This document shows, piece by piece, positions 23,592 to 34,583 of a stretch of 64,000 bases of DNA. Where the stretch lies: the NCBI RefSeq assembly GCF_034702125.1, contig NC_085862.1, positions 11,967,738-12,031,737 of the forward strand, read 5' to 3'. Both the position numbers and the translations under genes were made by a program. Below the pieces are notes generated by a model that was not told where the DNA came from, did not search any database, and saw nothing but the letters and a program-made list of their open reading frames with translations. How positions within the stretch are numbered: the stretch's first letter is position 1; each line of letters opens with the position of its first letter. The DNA is from Engraulis encrasicolus. Taxonomy: Eukaryota; Chordata; Actinopteri; Clupeiformes; Engraulidae.

Positions 23592-23771
23592 GCTGGATCG
23601 ACGTCACTGGGGGTCCTAGCTGGAGAGGGGTTCTCTGCTGGATCGACGTCACTGGGGGTCCTAGCCGGAGAGGGGTTCTCTGCTGGAGTGACGTCGCCCG
23701 GAGTCCCAGCTGGAGTGGGGATTCCAGCCGGAGCAACGTAGTCAGGTGTCTCCGCTGGAGTTGGGGCATCG
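23592..23771. repeat. 45-bp minisatellite, four units
   Basis: Units begin GCTGGATCGACGTCACTGGG and related forms at 23592, 23637, 23682 and 23727, decaying to the right. Confidence 0.85.
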
Positions 23772-23879
23772 TCCATGTGGGCTTTGCCTGGAACAGCAAC
23801 AGTCTCCCCTCCAGTCTCTGCTGGGTCATGAGAGTGGCCTCCAGTTCAACTGCGTCCTGGAGAACTTCTGTCAAGCCCG

Positions 23880-24954
23880 CAAATTCTAGGAGCCAAGGTT
23901 TCTCAAGGTTTTCTAGGTTTCTCACACAGAAGGTTCCAGAAAACTCGGATGGCTACCAGTCGTCTTTTAAGGTCGCCTGGGTTGAAAATCACTGGGGAGA
24001 GTGTCCTGAAGTGCAGGTAAAAGACCTCCAGCTGCTGCTGACTGGGAGTACCTAGAGCGACTGGATGGCAGAGCCAGACGGCTTGTGCTGGATTGCGCAG
24101 TTCTCTTCCAGTAACATATGGCTTTAGTAAGTTCTTCAGATAAGCTGGGGCCGTTCCTGTGATGGTTTTGCAGGCAAGGGTCAAGGCCTTGTGCTTGATC
24201 CAGGCGGCAATCGGTAGCCAGTGTAACTCAATAAATAGAGGAGTAACATGGGTCCTTTTGGATTGATTGAATATCAACCATGCCACCGCATTCTGGACAT
24301 TCTGGAGTGGTTTTAGCGCATAAGCAGGACCTGTCATGAGTGAGTTGCAGTAGTCAACGCGGGACAGGACCGTGGCCTGGACCCGTCGTCGTGTAGAATA
24401 TTAGGTCAGCACAGGTCTGATTTTCCGTACGTTGGACATCTGGAATCGACAGGTCCGGGTGACTGAGTTGATGTAGTTGGAGCTTGACAGCTCGTCGTCA
24501 ATTATGATGCCAAGGTTTTTGGCGACTTTGTTTGGGGTCACAATGGTGGAGCCCATCTTGAAGTTGATGTTGTGACTGAGTGACTATTTAGCTGGGATCA
24601 CCAGGAGCTCCGTCTTTTACAGGTTCAGCTGTAGGTGGTGGTCCTTCATCCACGTTGACAAGTCGGTGAGGCAGGCAGAAATGCGTGCCAAAACCGTGGT
24701 TTCCTCTGGACGGAACGACAGGTACATCTGGGTGTCATCAGCATAGCAGTGGTAGGAGAACTTATGTGTTTGAATGACACGTCCCAGGGAGGAGGTGTAT
24801 ATTGCAAACAAAAGGGGCCCCAGCACGGATCCTTGGGGTACGCCTGTGGAGAGAGTGTGAGCCGTAGACAGTTTCCCTTGCCATGGCACACAGAAGGTGC
24901 GTCCAGATAGGTACTACCACCACCTAGAGCTTGTAGTCTGATGAGTATTTCCAC
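23880..24954 (-). mobile_element. Degraded L2-type LINE, reverse-transcriptase relic
   Basis: The minus strand reads TGVPQGSVLGPLLFAIYTSS and then YHCYADDTQMYLSF, the catalytic YADD box, around 24840-24730. Downstream are NLGIIIDDELSS, VDYCNSL and ELHWLPIAAWIKHK blocks, ending near 23900. Stops and frameshifts interrupt it (for example near 24400). The 5' half of the element is absent. Confidence 0.85.
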
Positions 24955-25204
24955 AAAATATCAACAAAAGCTCATTGCAGATTACATTTTAAAATGGCAA
25001 ATACTGTATCTAGCGCTACTGAAATAGCAAGGTTTCAATATAGTATCTCAACAGCAAATGCATTTTAAAACTAAACAAAAGGAAAAGCAATAATAAACAA
25101 CAAGGGTTTAATAGATTTGGATATATTGAACTGTAGTCATTGTATTTCTCTGCATATCTATTTAGTATTTCTGTGTCATGTGAATTCCTCCTTTTTTGTC
25201 TCAG
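24955..25204. other. Unassigned AT-rich stretch before the P450 exon
   Basis: No repeat or upstream P450 exon is recognised. It ends in the CCTTTTTTGTCTCAG acceptor of the P450 exon. Confidence 0.4.
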
Positions 25205-25380
25205 GTGAAAGAGTGTATCTGGGAGAGCAACTGGCTAGAATGGAGCTGTTCCTGTTCTTCACCTCTCTGCTGCAGCGATTCTCCTTCTCACCACCAGATG
25301 GAGTTGAACGCAGCTTGGAGTCCAAACTTGCATCCACTATCTGCCCCCAACCCTACCAACAGTGTGCCGCTCCTCGTTGA
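25205..25380 (+). pseudogene. Orphan terminal exon of a CYP2-type cytochrome P450
   Basis: After the acceptor TTTGTCTCAG the exon enters in phase 1, where CYP2 genes have their last intron, and reads [20 protein letters not shown], then LLQRFSF, and ends CAAPR plus stop. CYP2 enzymes are haem monooxygenases of the endoplasmic reticulum. The haem-binding loop normally reads GxRxCxG; here the Cys codon is TAT (Tyr), removing the axial thiolate. No other P450 exon (I-helix, ExxR, PERF) is seen within the 25 kb to the left, where L2, minisatellite and satellite DNA lie instead. An isolated, inactivated exon is the simplest reading. A sequencing error at one base or a gene with a very distant exon 8 is possible. 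Confidence 0.8.
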
Positions 25381-26075
25381 GATGCAGAAGAACATAGTGG
25401 CCTTTCTCTGTTTTAGTGACAGTGTTTTAGTGGGTGCTATTACACAATGGGCAAATATTAATTGAAACAGTCATTTCAGTAAACAACTAACTGTTTGATA
25501 GAACATTTGACTATGTTACATCCTATTTTCTTTTAAGGCTTTCTGCCTTCTTCTTGTGGAGTTAGAAACTCATTCTGAAATTCACCCTGTTTTCGCAATG
25601 GTGAAGATTAGTGGATTGTAGTGGTGTCAACAATAATCGATTCGGCAATGCATCGCAATGCGGGGCATGAACAATTCAATTCAATGCGGCAAATGCCATA
25701 ATTGATGCAGCATATTTTTTCAAGTTTCAATTACTTCTGTGTATATTTCTGGAGCAAATGATTGTTAAATTAAATAAAAGCACTCTAAAGCATTGAAAAC
25801 TTCAAGACTGATGCAGAAAACAGCCAATAAAATGTTGCTTAGTATCTGACTACTTGTATTGCCTCATCATGACAGATGAAATATTTGCTTTGCTTTCAGT
25901 AGAAATGTAATACATTGCAATGCATTGTAGAATTGAATCGAATCAAATTAAATCGAATCACCAGAGAGAGTAGAGAGAGAGAGAGAGAGGTTCCGTTGGC
26001 CCATTGTTTCCGGGTTCTACAATTGCAAGGGGGAGGGGGGAAAATCCTAGCCTGTGAACTCCCATACTGCCTTTA
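25381..26075. other. Non-coding with hAT-like fragment and GA tract
   Basis: 25610-25960 has AATCGATTCGGCAATGCATC and, at the other end, GAATCGAATCAAATTAAATC, typical of a fish hAT family. A GA microsatellite lies at 25965-25989. A purine tract at about 26027-26044 could be the polypurine tract of the LTR that follows. Confidence 0.45.
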
Positions 26076-27613
26076 TGTAACCGACCTACTGTCTACCTGT
26101 CTGTGTGTTGTCCTCTTGGAGCCACCGTAGCTCCTCCTCTAGATGACACACCCCCTCCAGGTAGCAGGTTGGTGGCTATTCAGCAATTAGCTTTCCATTG
26201 ACAAAAAGGGCACTAACTGGCAGGTTAGGCACAAGCCCTGCCATCACACTGCTGCCCCGCTCCTCGCTGCTTTAATTAAGAAGCGCTCCGCTTCTGCAGC
26301 TTATTAAACGCTTTCGGGTAGACTGGACCCAGCTACCAAAGGTTTAATCTTGAGGATGCTGTGGGTAGGCAGAAGTTTTGGCTGTCATCTGTGCCTCAGT
26401 CCTCGCTGCTTTTAATTGGAGGTATGTTTTATTGTTTACCTGTGTGCTACTGTGTATATATTTATGTGTAGCCAAACTTCATGACCTGTTTTACAAACAG
26501 GGACGCCTCTGCAGCATGCCAAACGCTTATGAGTAGGCTTGGAACTACTGAAGGTTTGGCTTGGAGGACACCGAGAGCACTGCTGTTTGTTTGGCTGAGT
26601 GTCAAGCATACATGGTAATTAGTCTCATGTTTTACTATAATGTGTTAATGCAGTAGGCTAAGTGAATGTTTCAAATGTCTGACTTATTTGTGGCTAGCGC
26701 CCTACTAACTGCAGCTGTGTATGTTCTCATGTGAGTAGGCATCCACTGTGATGATGGCTTGAAGTGCCAGATGCCATTGGTTGGGCCTGAGTCTGATGTA
26801 TGAGGTAATGTTTGCATACCTTGTTCATACTAAATGTGTAAACATTCTAAACATTGAATTTGTATCTTGTTGCTCCTAATTTTGATATTGTAATTGCAAG
26901 AATAACCTTTGTAAGAGCACTCTGAGAAATGTGGATATTTTAAGTGAACATGCAGCTAACTGTGATTTTGTCTCAGCAGAGATGCTACTGCTGCTTTGCC
27001 TTGCCTGAATTTTATAGATCCAGTTATTGCCCTGTTTTGTTATTTTGAATTTCTTTTAGTTTGTTATTTTCTTATGCTTAACTGCTGCTGCTGTACAGCT
27101 CCACCACCCCATGGCCTTGGGAGGTATCGACTGCCACTATTAGTTAGTAGTATCTAAATTGAATGCCTCCAATGGTTGGTCCCACCTAGCCTGTTTGATC
27201 TTTCTATAACCTGGGCCGTTCTCTTTGCGCACGTCCCCATATTTGTAGTGGTAAATGAGCACCATAGTGTTTGCTGTGATTATGCTTGTACTAGTGCTTT
27301 GAGTCTGTTAGCACCATCAATGGCCAGGTAACCGACCAATCCTTGGAGCTGCTTTAGTCCAGCCCTATTGTTGGTAATGTAATAGTGGTAATCTGAGTGG
27401 CAACCTTTATTTAACCCATTGTGCGCCATACATTAGGTTGTTTATCAGCAGCATATTCCTGTGTATGTTTCAATAAATATTGTATTTGTTTTGGACTGAA
27501 AGCTCACGTCTCTGCCTTTTCACTTGCTTACCTGTGTGCGGGAAACCCTCTTGTACTAAACCTGGTCTAAGAACCATTGTTCAACAAGTATATCTGGTGG
27601 TGAAAGGCCATCA
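26076..27613 (+). mobile_element. LTR of a retrotransposon (approximate limits), followed by a tRNA-Ser PBS
   Basis: It begins TGTAACC shortly after a purine tract, contains CAATAAAT near 27470 as a poly(A) signal, and ends just before TGGCGTAGTCG at 27615. No gag or pol follows, so it is a solo or truncated LTR. The left limit is inferred from the TGTAAC start shared with the other LTRs. Confidence 0.5.
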
Positions 27614-27614
27614 G

Positions 27615-27625
27615 TGGCGTAGTCG
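27615..27625 (+). other. Primer-binding site remnant (tRNA-Ser type)
   Basis: TGGCGTAGTCG is the complement of the 3' end (..CGACTACG-CCA) of vertebrate tRNA-Ser. The match stops after 11 bases. Confidence 0.6.
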
Positions 27626-30124
27626 AAAAACACACACTTTGCCAAGACCCTTTAAGACCCCCGGTTACATTTAGTTCTACACAATCGTTTCGATCTGAAA
27701 GACAGTCTGGCGAGGATGACTCACAACGGCCAAGATCATGATACCTGTGTCATAATGGCCATGCATTCAGACCTTTACAGTTTCTCTGCCCAATCAGAGA
27801 GCAGGGCAGTGTGTCATAATAGCCAAGTATTCTGCCCCCTACGGAATTCCAAATACCAAATTCTGTGGGACCAATGGGCCTAAAAATGAATTAAAAGTCT
27901 TAGTGATGTGGGACCAATGGGCTGTGGGACCTTTGGGTCTAATTTTGAAAAAACATAAAAGTCTTAGCAATGTGGGACCAATGGGCCGTGGGACCAATGG
28001 GCCGTGGGAACATAGGGCTGATCCCTTCTTTCCCACTTGGACATGACGGTGAAATGGCGTGATAGGCCTGGTGGATAGCCTAAACTAACAAGGCCTGGTA
28101 ATTTGTAATGTGCTTGATCTATTTGAATTCACATGGTACTTCTCCAAATCCAAGCTTAGCTTATTATAGCCTAAATTTATTTCGCCATTTCGCTGCTGCA
28201 TAGTGTATTTGGAGTTTCCATGGGCAATATGACAATAAACAGAAAGCACACCCTCAGGGAGGTGTTGACATGTTATGAGGAGGCCAGGGGGCGTTTGGGC
28301 ATAAAAGGTTTGAACTGGCAGAGACAGACGCATCTGTTGTCCGCCTGTCGGACTTGTTTAAAAGCGATTTGAAAAAAGATTTCCTCCTATAGAGAAAACC
28401 CTTAAGTGCTTGAAAGACAGAGGGATCAAAAGCCTAGTCAAGGTGTTGTAGTTAACTTGGGTTTGGGAGCAATAAAAAACCTTCAGAGAAAGGACAGTTG
28501 GGAAGAGTTTACTGACACTGCCCAGGTTTTGTTTTACAGTTGTATGATGATGAGTTAGGCGACTGGCCTTCATTAACACAGCAGAGGAGACATCGGGCTG
28601 CATATAGAAATGAATGTGTAATGAATGTGAATATAGACATAAATGTGTAATGTGTAGTTCAGCCCTTTTACTGGGAGGGATTTTGAAAAACTGGCCCTGT
28701 GACCAGCACCCTTCATAGAATGTGTACGCCTATGTGTGGGGGAAAAAGGCATAGCCTACTCTCTCTCTTAGACCCTTTGGTGCGTTAACATTTTCACAGT
28801 GCTCCTAAATTCTTATCTGTGCTCCTATTTAGTTTTTTTTTCATTGCATAGACCCCTGCATGAGGGACGAATGAAAAGTGTGTTGCAAACAGAAATGATT
28901 CACTGTACCGCATTTTTTAAAATATAAATGATGTACTACTATACATGTCATGGGTAAAATCTTATGTAATTTCTCAACATAAATGGCTGAATTGTAGGCC
29001 TATAGTTTCTCCATGCACTAATGTCATACCTTACCATACCTACCCGGCTGCCCCCATAGTTTCCAAAAATTCTGTGGGAAACACTGATGATGTTCCAAGA
29101 TAGTCGAGTGCATTTATGACTTAAGCCCAAAAAAGGTTTCTCAGTGGTTTACAGTACTATCATATGTAGTTGACAACATACTAAAAGTCTACCATAATCT
29201 GACTTCAGGAAAGGCCTCATTCTCAAGATGGCTGTCACCAAGCCCTCAAAATTGACTATGGCCCCTCGACATTTCATTGAAATGACCAGGAGTAGTGGCG
29301 TTTGATCCATATTTTCACAGTGTAATGTTGCAATTATAGTATTTCCTTGATATATAACTGCTGTTTGCAGTTACAAAAATACATAAAAACTTTATGGCAC
29401 TGTAGTATTAGTCAAATTTGTGCAGGAAATGGCCCGACACCAGGCAGTGGGAACTGTGACAACTTCCTCAGGGATTATGATTTTGTCATGGATGTGATGT
29501 TCCCAGAGCTTAGTTGGTCACGCTAGGGACACAGCAGGCGAAACAAGCGAGGCGAAGAGAGGCAAAATTCAGTGTTCCATTCTGACAGCTCAACTGTCAT
29601 TAGGTCGTTGCGGCGAATCAAATGGCAAATCATTTGCATAATATTAAACTTGATTTATTAAACTTGGTTAATAATTTCGCTTTGCTTCTCTCCTGCTAGC
29701 TTGCTCTCGCTTGCCTTCGCCTCTCTCTCATAGGAATGGATGGCGAAGTTTGCTTCGCTTGGCCAAATTTGCGTCTATGTGTCCCTACTGTCAGTCTGTC
29801 ATTGCCCCTGAGGTCGTTGTATACTGCCTCCACTGTTCCATTAAATGACAGTGTATATCAGAGGCTATACAATTAGAAAAAAGTCTGGTTTGTCATGTTG
29901 AACATAAACATGTGTCTACCCAATTGTAATTGTTTTATTAATCTTCAACATCTGTTTGACTTTGACTTTTTCACATAGGCAGGCATGAGGCCAAGCTACC
30001 TCTGGTGACTTGCCAATTTTAACCCCGGAAATTTGTGAGCAGTTATTTCTGTTGTCGTGCACTTGATACAAACTAACACTGAAATAACACACACCAGTCA
30101 GATAGTAATAAGAGTGACAATATA
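27626..30124. other. Intergenic repeats between the LTR and the galectin 3' end
   Basis: 27864-28011 has direct repeats of GTGGGACCAATGGGC. 28597-28860 is a partial copy of the hAT at 39236-40477 (shared GTGCTCCTAAATTCTTATCT). 29524-29787 is a small MITE. No host exon is recognised. Confidence 0.5.
29524..29787. mobile_element. Small MITE with TAGGGACACA termini
   Basis: The ends are TAGGGACACA and its inverse TGTGTCCCTA, 264 bp apart. Internal GCGAAG/CTTCGC words are also inverted. Confidence 0.5.
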
Positions 30125-30130
30125 TTTATT
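30125..30130 (-). terminator. Poly(A) signal of the galectin gene
   Basis: AATAAA on the minus strand, about 68 bp after the stop codon. Confidence 0.65.
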
Positions 30131-30197
30131 TTCACTGATTATTATTAGAGGTTACATTTTAGCCATAATACATGTAACATGGCCACAGCCTAACTAG

Positions 30198-30404
30198 CTA
30201 TGTGGAGGCCTTTAGGTAACAAGAACTGCTGTCCTCAGAGATGGCCGACCTAGTTGGAGGGGGTTCCAAAGTGAGGCAGTGGAGTTCCAGATCGTTTTTC
30301 ACCATGATCTGCTTTATCTCGACATTGTTCAAGCGGTTAGGTATAGTCAGCAGTTTCCCTTCCATCATGACTACGTAGTTTGGTCCAGTGTAGTCCACAG
30401 TGAC
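30198..30404 (-). CDS. Galectin CRD3 exon 4 and C-terminus
   Basis: After the CTTTTCCTGATAG acceptor it reads VTVDYTGPNYVVMMEGK, TIPNRLNNVEIKQ and LELHCLTLEPP. Instead of a donor it runs on for a polar tail (SAISEDSSSCYLKAST) to a TAG stop. The sequence where the paralogues splice has decayed here. Confidence 0.88.
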   Translation of the reverse strand, partial: VTVDYTGPNYVVMMEGKLLTIPNRLNNVEIKQIMVKNDLELHCLTLEPPPTRSAISEDSSSCYLKAST

Positions 30405-33400
30405 CTATCAGGAAAAGGCACAATGACACTGACCTATGAGGGACCACAATCATGGAGGATGATACACGGATCACACATCAGGATACATTGATAATGAACG
30501 TAGATCAGTAATGAGAGTATAATCCTGAATGTATAATAGTAAGGAATGAGTTATGTTAGCACTTTGTATATGGGTAATGACTAGGGGTGTAACGGTGTTT
30601 CCCTCTACCAGGGAACATAGGACCCTTTTTTCAAAAAAGGGTTCTATGTTCCCCACTGCTTCAAAGTAGACTTCCACATGGCAAAGTGCCGGTTGCTGTG
30701 ACAGGTTAGGTTTAGGGATAGTTTTGGTCAGGGCACAAATTGAAAACTCAGAAGCATTGAAATTCTGACAGGTTAGGTTTAGGGATGGTTTTGGGAAGGG
30801 CACAATTTGAAAACTTGGAAATATACAATGCGGGGAACATAGAACCCTTTTTTCAGAAAAGGGTCCTATGTTCCCCGCTGCTTCCAAGTAGACTGCTGCC
30901 GCATGGCAAAGCGCAGGTTGTTGTTGCACCTCTGACAGGTTAGGTTTAGAGATAGTTTTGGTCAGGCCATAAATTTACAACTCAGAAACATTGCATTTCT
31001 GACGAGTTAGGTTTAGGGATGGTTTTGGGAAGGGCACAATTTCAAAACTTGGAAACATACAATACCGGCAACATAGAACCCTTTTTTCGAAAAATGGTCC
31101 TAAGTTCCCCTGTCCCATACAAAGACAGGGGAACATAGGACCCGGGGAACATAGGTACGCTCCCGTTTTCGGTACAGTATATGGTTAAAATAAAATTGCA
31201 AAACCATTTTCTTCCTCAGTGCGTGGTTTATTGCACCACAAATTGTCAAAATAACCAATAAAATAAATACATTGAAAGTCCTGCATTTTATTAATAAGCT
31301 AAATTCTCTTTTTAAACACTAGCCCTATTTACAGTGGATTTTAATTCATTCTTAATTCATTCATTTATTTCATTTCTTGCATTTTAATGAATTCATTATA
31401 AACAGTAGGTTAAACAAAACCTTTCAAAATGTTTAAATTGATTAATGTTATGTAGGGAAGTTAACTCTAAGTAGAACTCATAGCAAGGGTTGTCATTAGA
31501 TCAAATGTGTACTATCGCTTTAAGAAGGCAGACTCGGAACAAAAATACTGAATCAAACCAAGATATCACAAAACACGGCCACTCAATGCAAAAGCGTGTA
31601 CTCAAGTTGGGTCTCCTAAGGGGGCGTTGTCCCCTACTTCTTCTTCTCTTTTTGAGGTGTTTGCACAAGACGTGCGCTACCGCCATCTACAGCACTAAGG
31701 GGACTTCATTGATTCTCAACCTCAGGACTCCGAAGGTCTCCTAACCGAAGGTCTCCTAAAGGGGCGTTCACCCGACATAAAGTGGATACCGGAAAAGAAA
31801 CAAAATGACGCTTCTTGTTAGATCCATCTTCTTTGCTCGGAAACTCGGTTTCCATAGCGACTCTAGACTCCATTTGCGTTTCTCTCAGAGCTTGTGGAAA
31901 ACAAACGTCTTCTCTCTCTACTCTGGCAGACATGTGGACCTTTTACTGTCACTAGTTGCTATTTTAATTAGTTCATGTGTGTTTTGAAACTGTTAAGACG
32001 AAGATTAAAGCTCAACTATCAATTCAAGACGTTGTCAAATGGATTTATTGATAATACACGGACATAGCAGTGAAAACTGCTACTTTGGGTCGGTCATTTC
32101 ATCAGTGTAAGTAATAGCACTTTCAAAAGTTCTCATAAAGCACAATCCTCTATTTTCCCGCACAAGACATTGTTGTGCATCCTGCTTATATTGGTGTGTA
32201 GTCGCTGGACAGTGGGAAATTTATCCCAACCTCGTTTGCTCTCCTGCTGTTCCATGTCGTCTGAAAGCGATTTGGCGCGTTGCATATTAACCTACCAAGT
32301 TTTCCCAAACTGCATATTTTAGTGAGAGGGAACCATAGCCTACTGCAATCTCTTGCTGGTTGCTAGCAGTACACTTTTCCACTAAGCTACTCCTCCAATC
32401 GGACACAGGTCCTCCTGCGTCTGTAGCGGCAGCAGGCTGTAAAAACTTAAACATATAACATATTACTGTACCGTTCGGTACAGCACTGTACCGTACCGGA
32501 GGTCATTTCGGTTTGATTCGGTACGAATACAGGCATCGTTACAGGCCTAGTAATGACTGTATATCAGTCTGCTGGCATCTCTCTAGTTTACCTCCAACTT
32601 GCCGCCCTGCTTGTAAGGGTTGGGATGTATCATTTCCTCGCCCCAATATCCATCCTCTCTGGTGTTGAAGACCACGGTGTCGCTATGGAAGCGAAAGTCC
32701 ATGTAGAATGACAAGTTTTCGTTGTCACATTCCAGTTCACTGCCCAGTCCCACTTGAATGCTGAATCACACACACAAAAAGACAGTTTGACACAGGAGTG
32801 GAAACACAATAGTCATTATTGACATAACACATACAGTTAGTGCTCCAAAAATACTGTATTTAACACGACACATAGTGTAACTAGAAGCACTCTGAGCACT
32901 CCGCCAAGTAAGCTGCTTAAATAGAACATTTGACTATGTTACACCCTAAGTCTTTCTGCCTTCCTTTTGAGGAGTCCCCACAATTCAATTTCTGGTCACT
33001 AGGGGCATCTAGGTATATAGGCCAGCAATGGTGAAGAATCTTTTAAAAAGTCCTGGCTCCGGTTTGTGACCCGGATCACCACCAGAATTTAATCACTTGT
33101 TCCTTGGGCCATTACTAACAACTCCACAAAGTTTCATCCAAATCAGTTGATTAGTTCTTGAGTTATGCTGCTGACAAACAAACAAACAGACAAACCAACG
33201 CGACCGAAAACATTACCTCCTTGGCGGAGGTAATAATTAGAGTCATTATTGTGTTACGATGGGGTAGGTCAGGGAGAGGTCAGTGCATTTAGATAAGACA
33301 TGACACGACCACACGACTCATGTCATTTCACCCCAGATGACGGAAAAGCATTGGTTTGGTCTGACACCGCCCATATAGACGGTTTCATGGAACGTTTACA

Positions 33401-34521
33401 GTCAAAACAAAAACAAGGCATGTTCTATGGCCCTAACTTAATTTCCGGTACACTTCCGCAAACAATACACTGCATCGGATCAACACAGCTACACAAGCAC
33501 GGTATTTCATTTGAGAGTGGCACAAGAAATGAAAAATACATTTTGTTTTCCATTTTTATGACAGCAATCACTCATAGGGGGCACTATGCGTCCATTTTTG
33601 GGGTAGATGTAAAAACTTCACAATCGTATTAATCATATTAATTTAGCCTAACATAGCCTCAATGTAAAGGAAAACAGTGATGCACTTTGGCAACATGGGT
33701 CGAGTGATGGTGTGCCTAAAAAACACAGCAGCACATAATTATGTAGAACTACAGTTTGTGTTGTTTGTTGTAGGAATTAGGGATCTAGTTGGGCGTGCAT
33801 CTGCCTAAACACTGTTACAAGTTAATTTAGTTTAAATGTAGTCACAACGATTCCCTCAAGTTCTGAAAAGCAGCTGTTACTACTAAACTTCTTGCGACAA
33901 GGACGAGGAAACACCCAAACTGTCATCTGCTGAAGAAAAGGATAAACGGAGCGGATTGTATCTATTTTGGACAATTCAGCAGACGTCTTTTGATGTCGAG
34001 GTTAATAGCAATGCTAACACATGATATGACTGATTAGTTTTTGGTTTTTTTAACCACGAAATGTGGCAACCCTAGGTCTGCTTTGGTAAGCTGTGCAGAC
34101 TGGCCATCATGTAGGCCTACATTAATTATCCGCGTCACATTTGTCATCGGATTGGTACCAGAAGTGAAGTTGCACCCTACCGCAGAACAATTAAAGTAAA
34201 TATTAATATTTTTTTGCCAATATTAAAACCGTTTGTAATTATACTGGTGGTGCCGGCAGATTACAGCCTACCAAAACATTAGCAGACCGGAAATGTACTT
34301 CTGGCCAGATCATCTCACCAAGCAACAAGCAAACGTTCCATGAAACCGTCTATTAGCACAGGTGGAGGAAAACACTGGTAGTCGATTGTCCTGCCTGAAG
34401 TCATGGCGAGAGCCTCCGAGTTGAGAGGCCTACATGACCTCATATGGATTAAACCTGTGAAAGATTTATTACTGGAAGAAAACGCGACCTATGGGGTGTG
34501 TGTGGGTGTGTGTTAGAGATG

Positions 34522-34583
<62 letters not shown>

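Larger units (their letters stand above)
22041..23900. other. GC-rich low-complexity block without a gene
   Basis: The composition changes sharply from the AT-rich surroundings. Frames stay open on both strands because the embedded minisatellites have periods divisible by three. The predicted proteins are simple (GD-, ETPDADV- or PPVFQPA-type repeats) and lack splice or start context. 22041-22210 resembles the A/C-rich stretch at 11.7-12.0 kb. Confidence 0.6.
30405..32591. other. Galectin intron (CRD3 exons 3-4), occupied by a hAT
   Basis: Nearly the whole intron is the hAT-like element at 30582-32549 with a hairpin array inside it. Confidence 0.7.

Noticed and set aside
22903..23925. Several frames of 90-240 residues on both strands in the GC-rich block
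   Set aside because: They follow minisatellites with periods divisible by three; no start context, splice signals or known domain.
30700..31060. Interstitial telomere repeats (TTAGGG-like words here and at 11.47 and 52.55 kb)
   Set aside because: Only two or three degenerate units inside foldback cores; no array.
33300..33632. 110-residue frame in a galectin intron
   Set aside because: It begins in intron sequence and runs into the inverted end of the TA-flanked transposon; no homology recognised.
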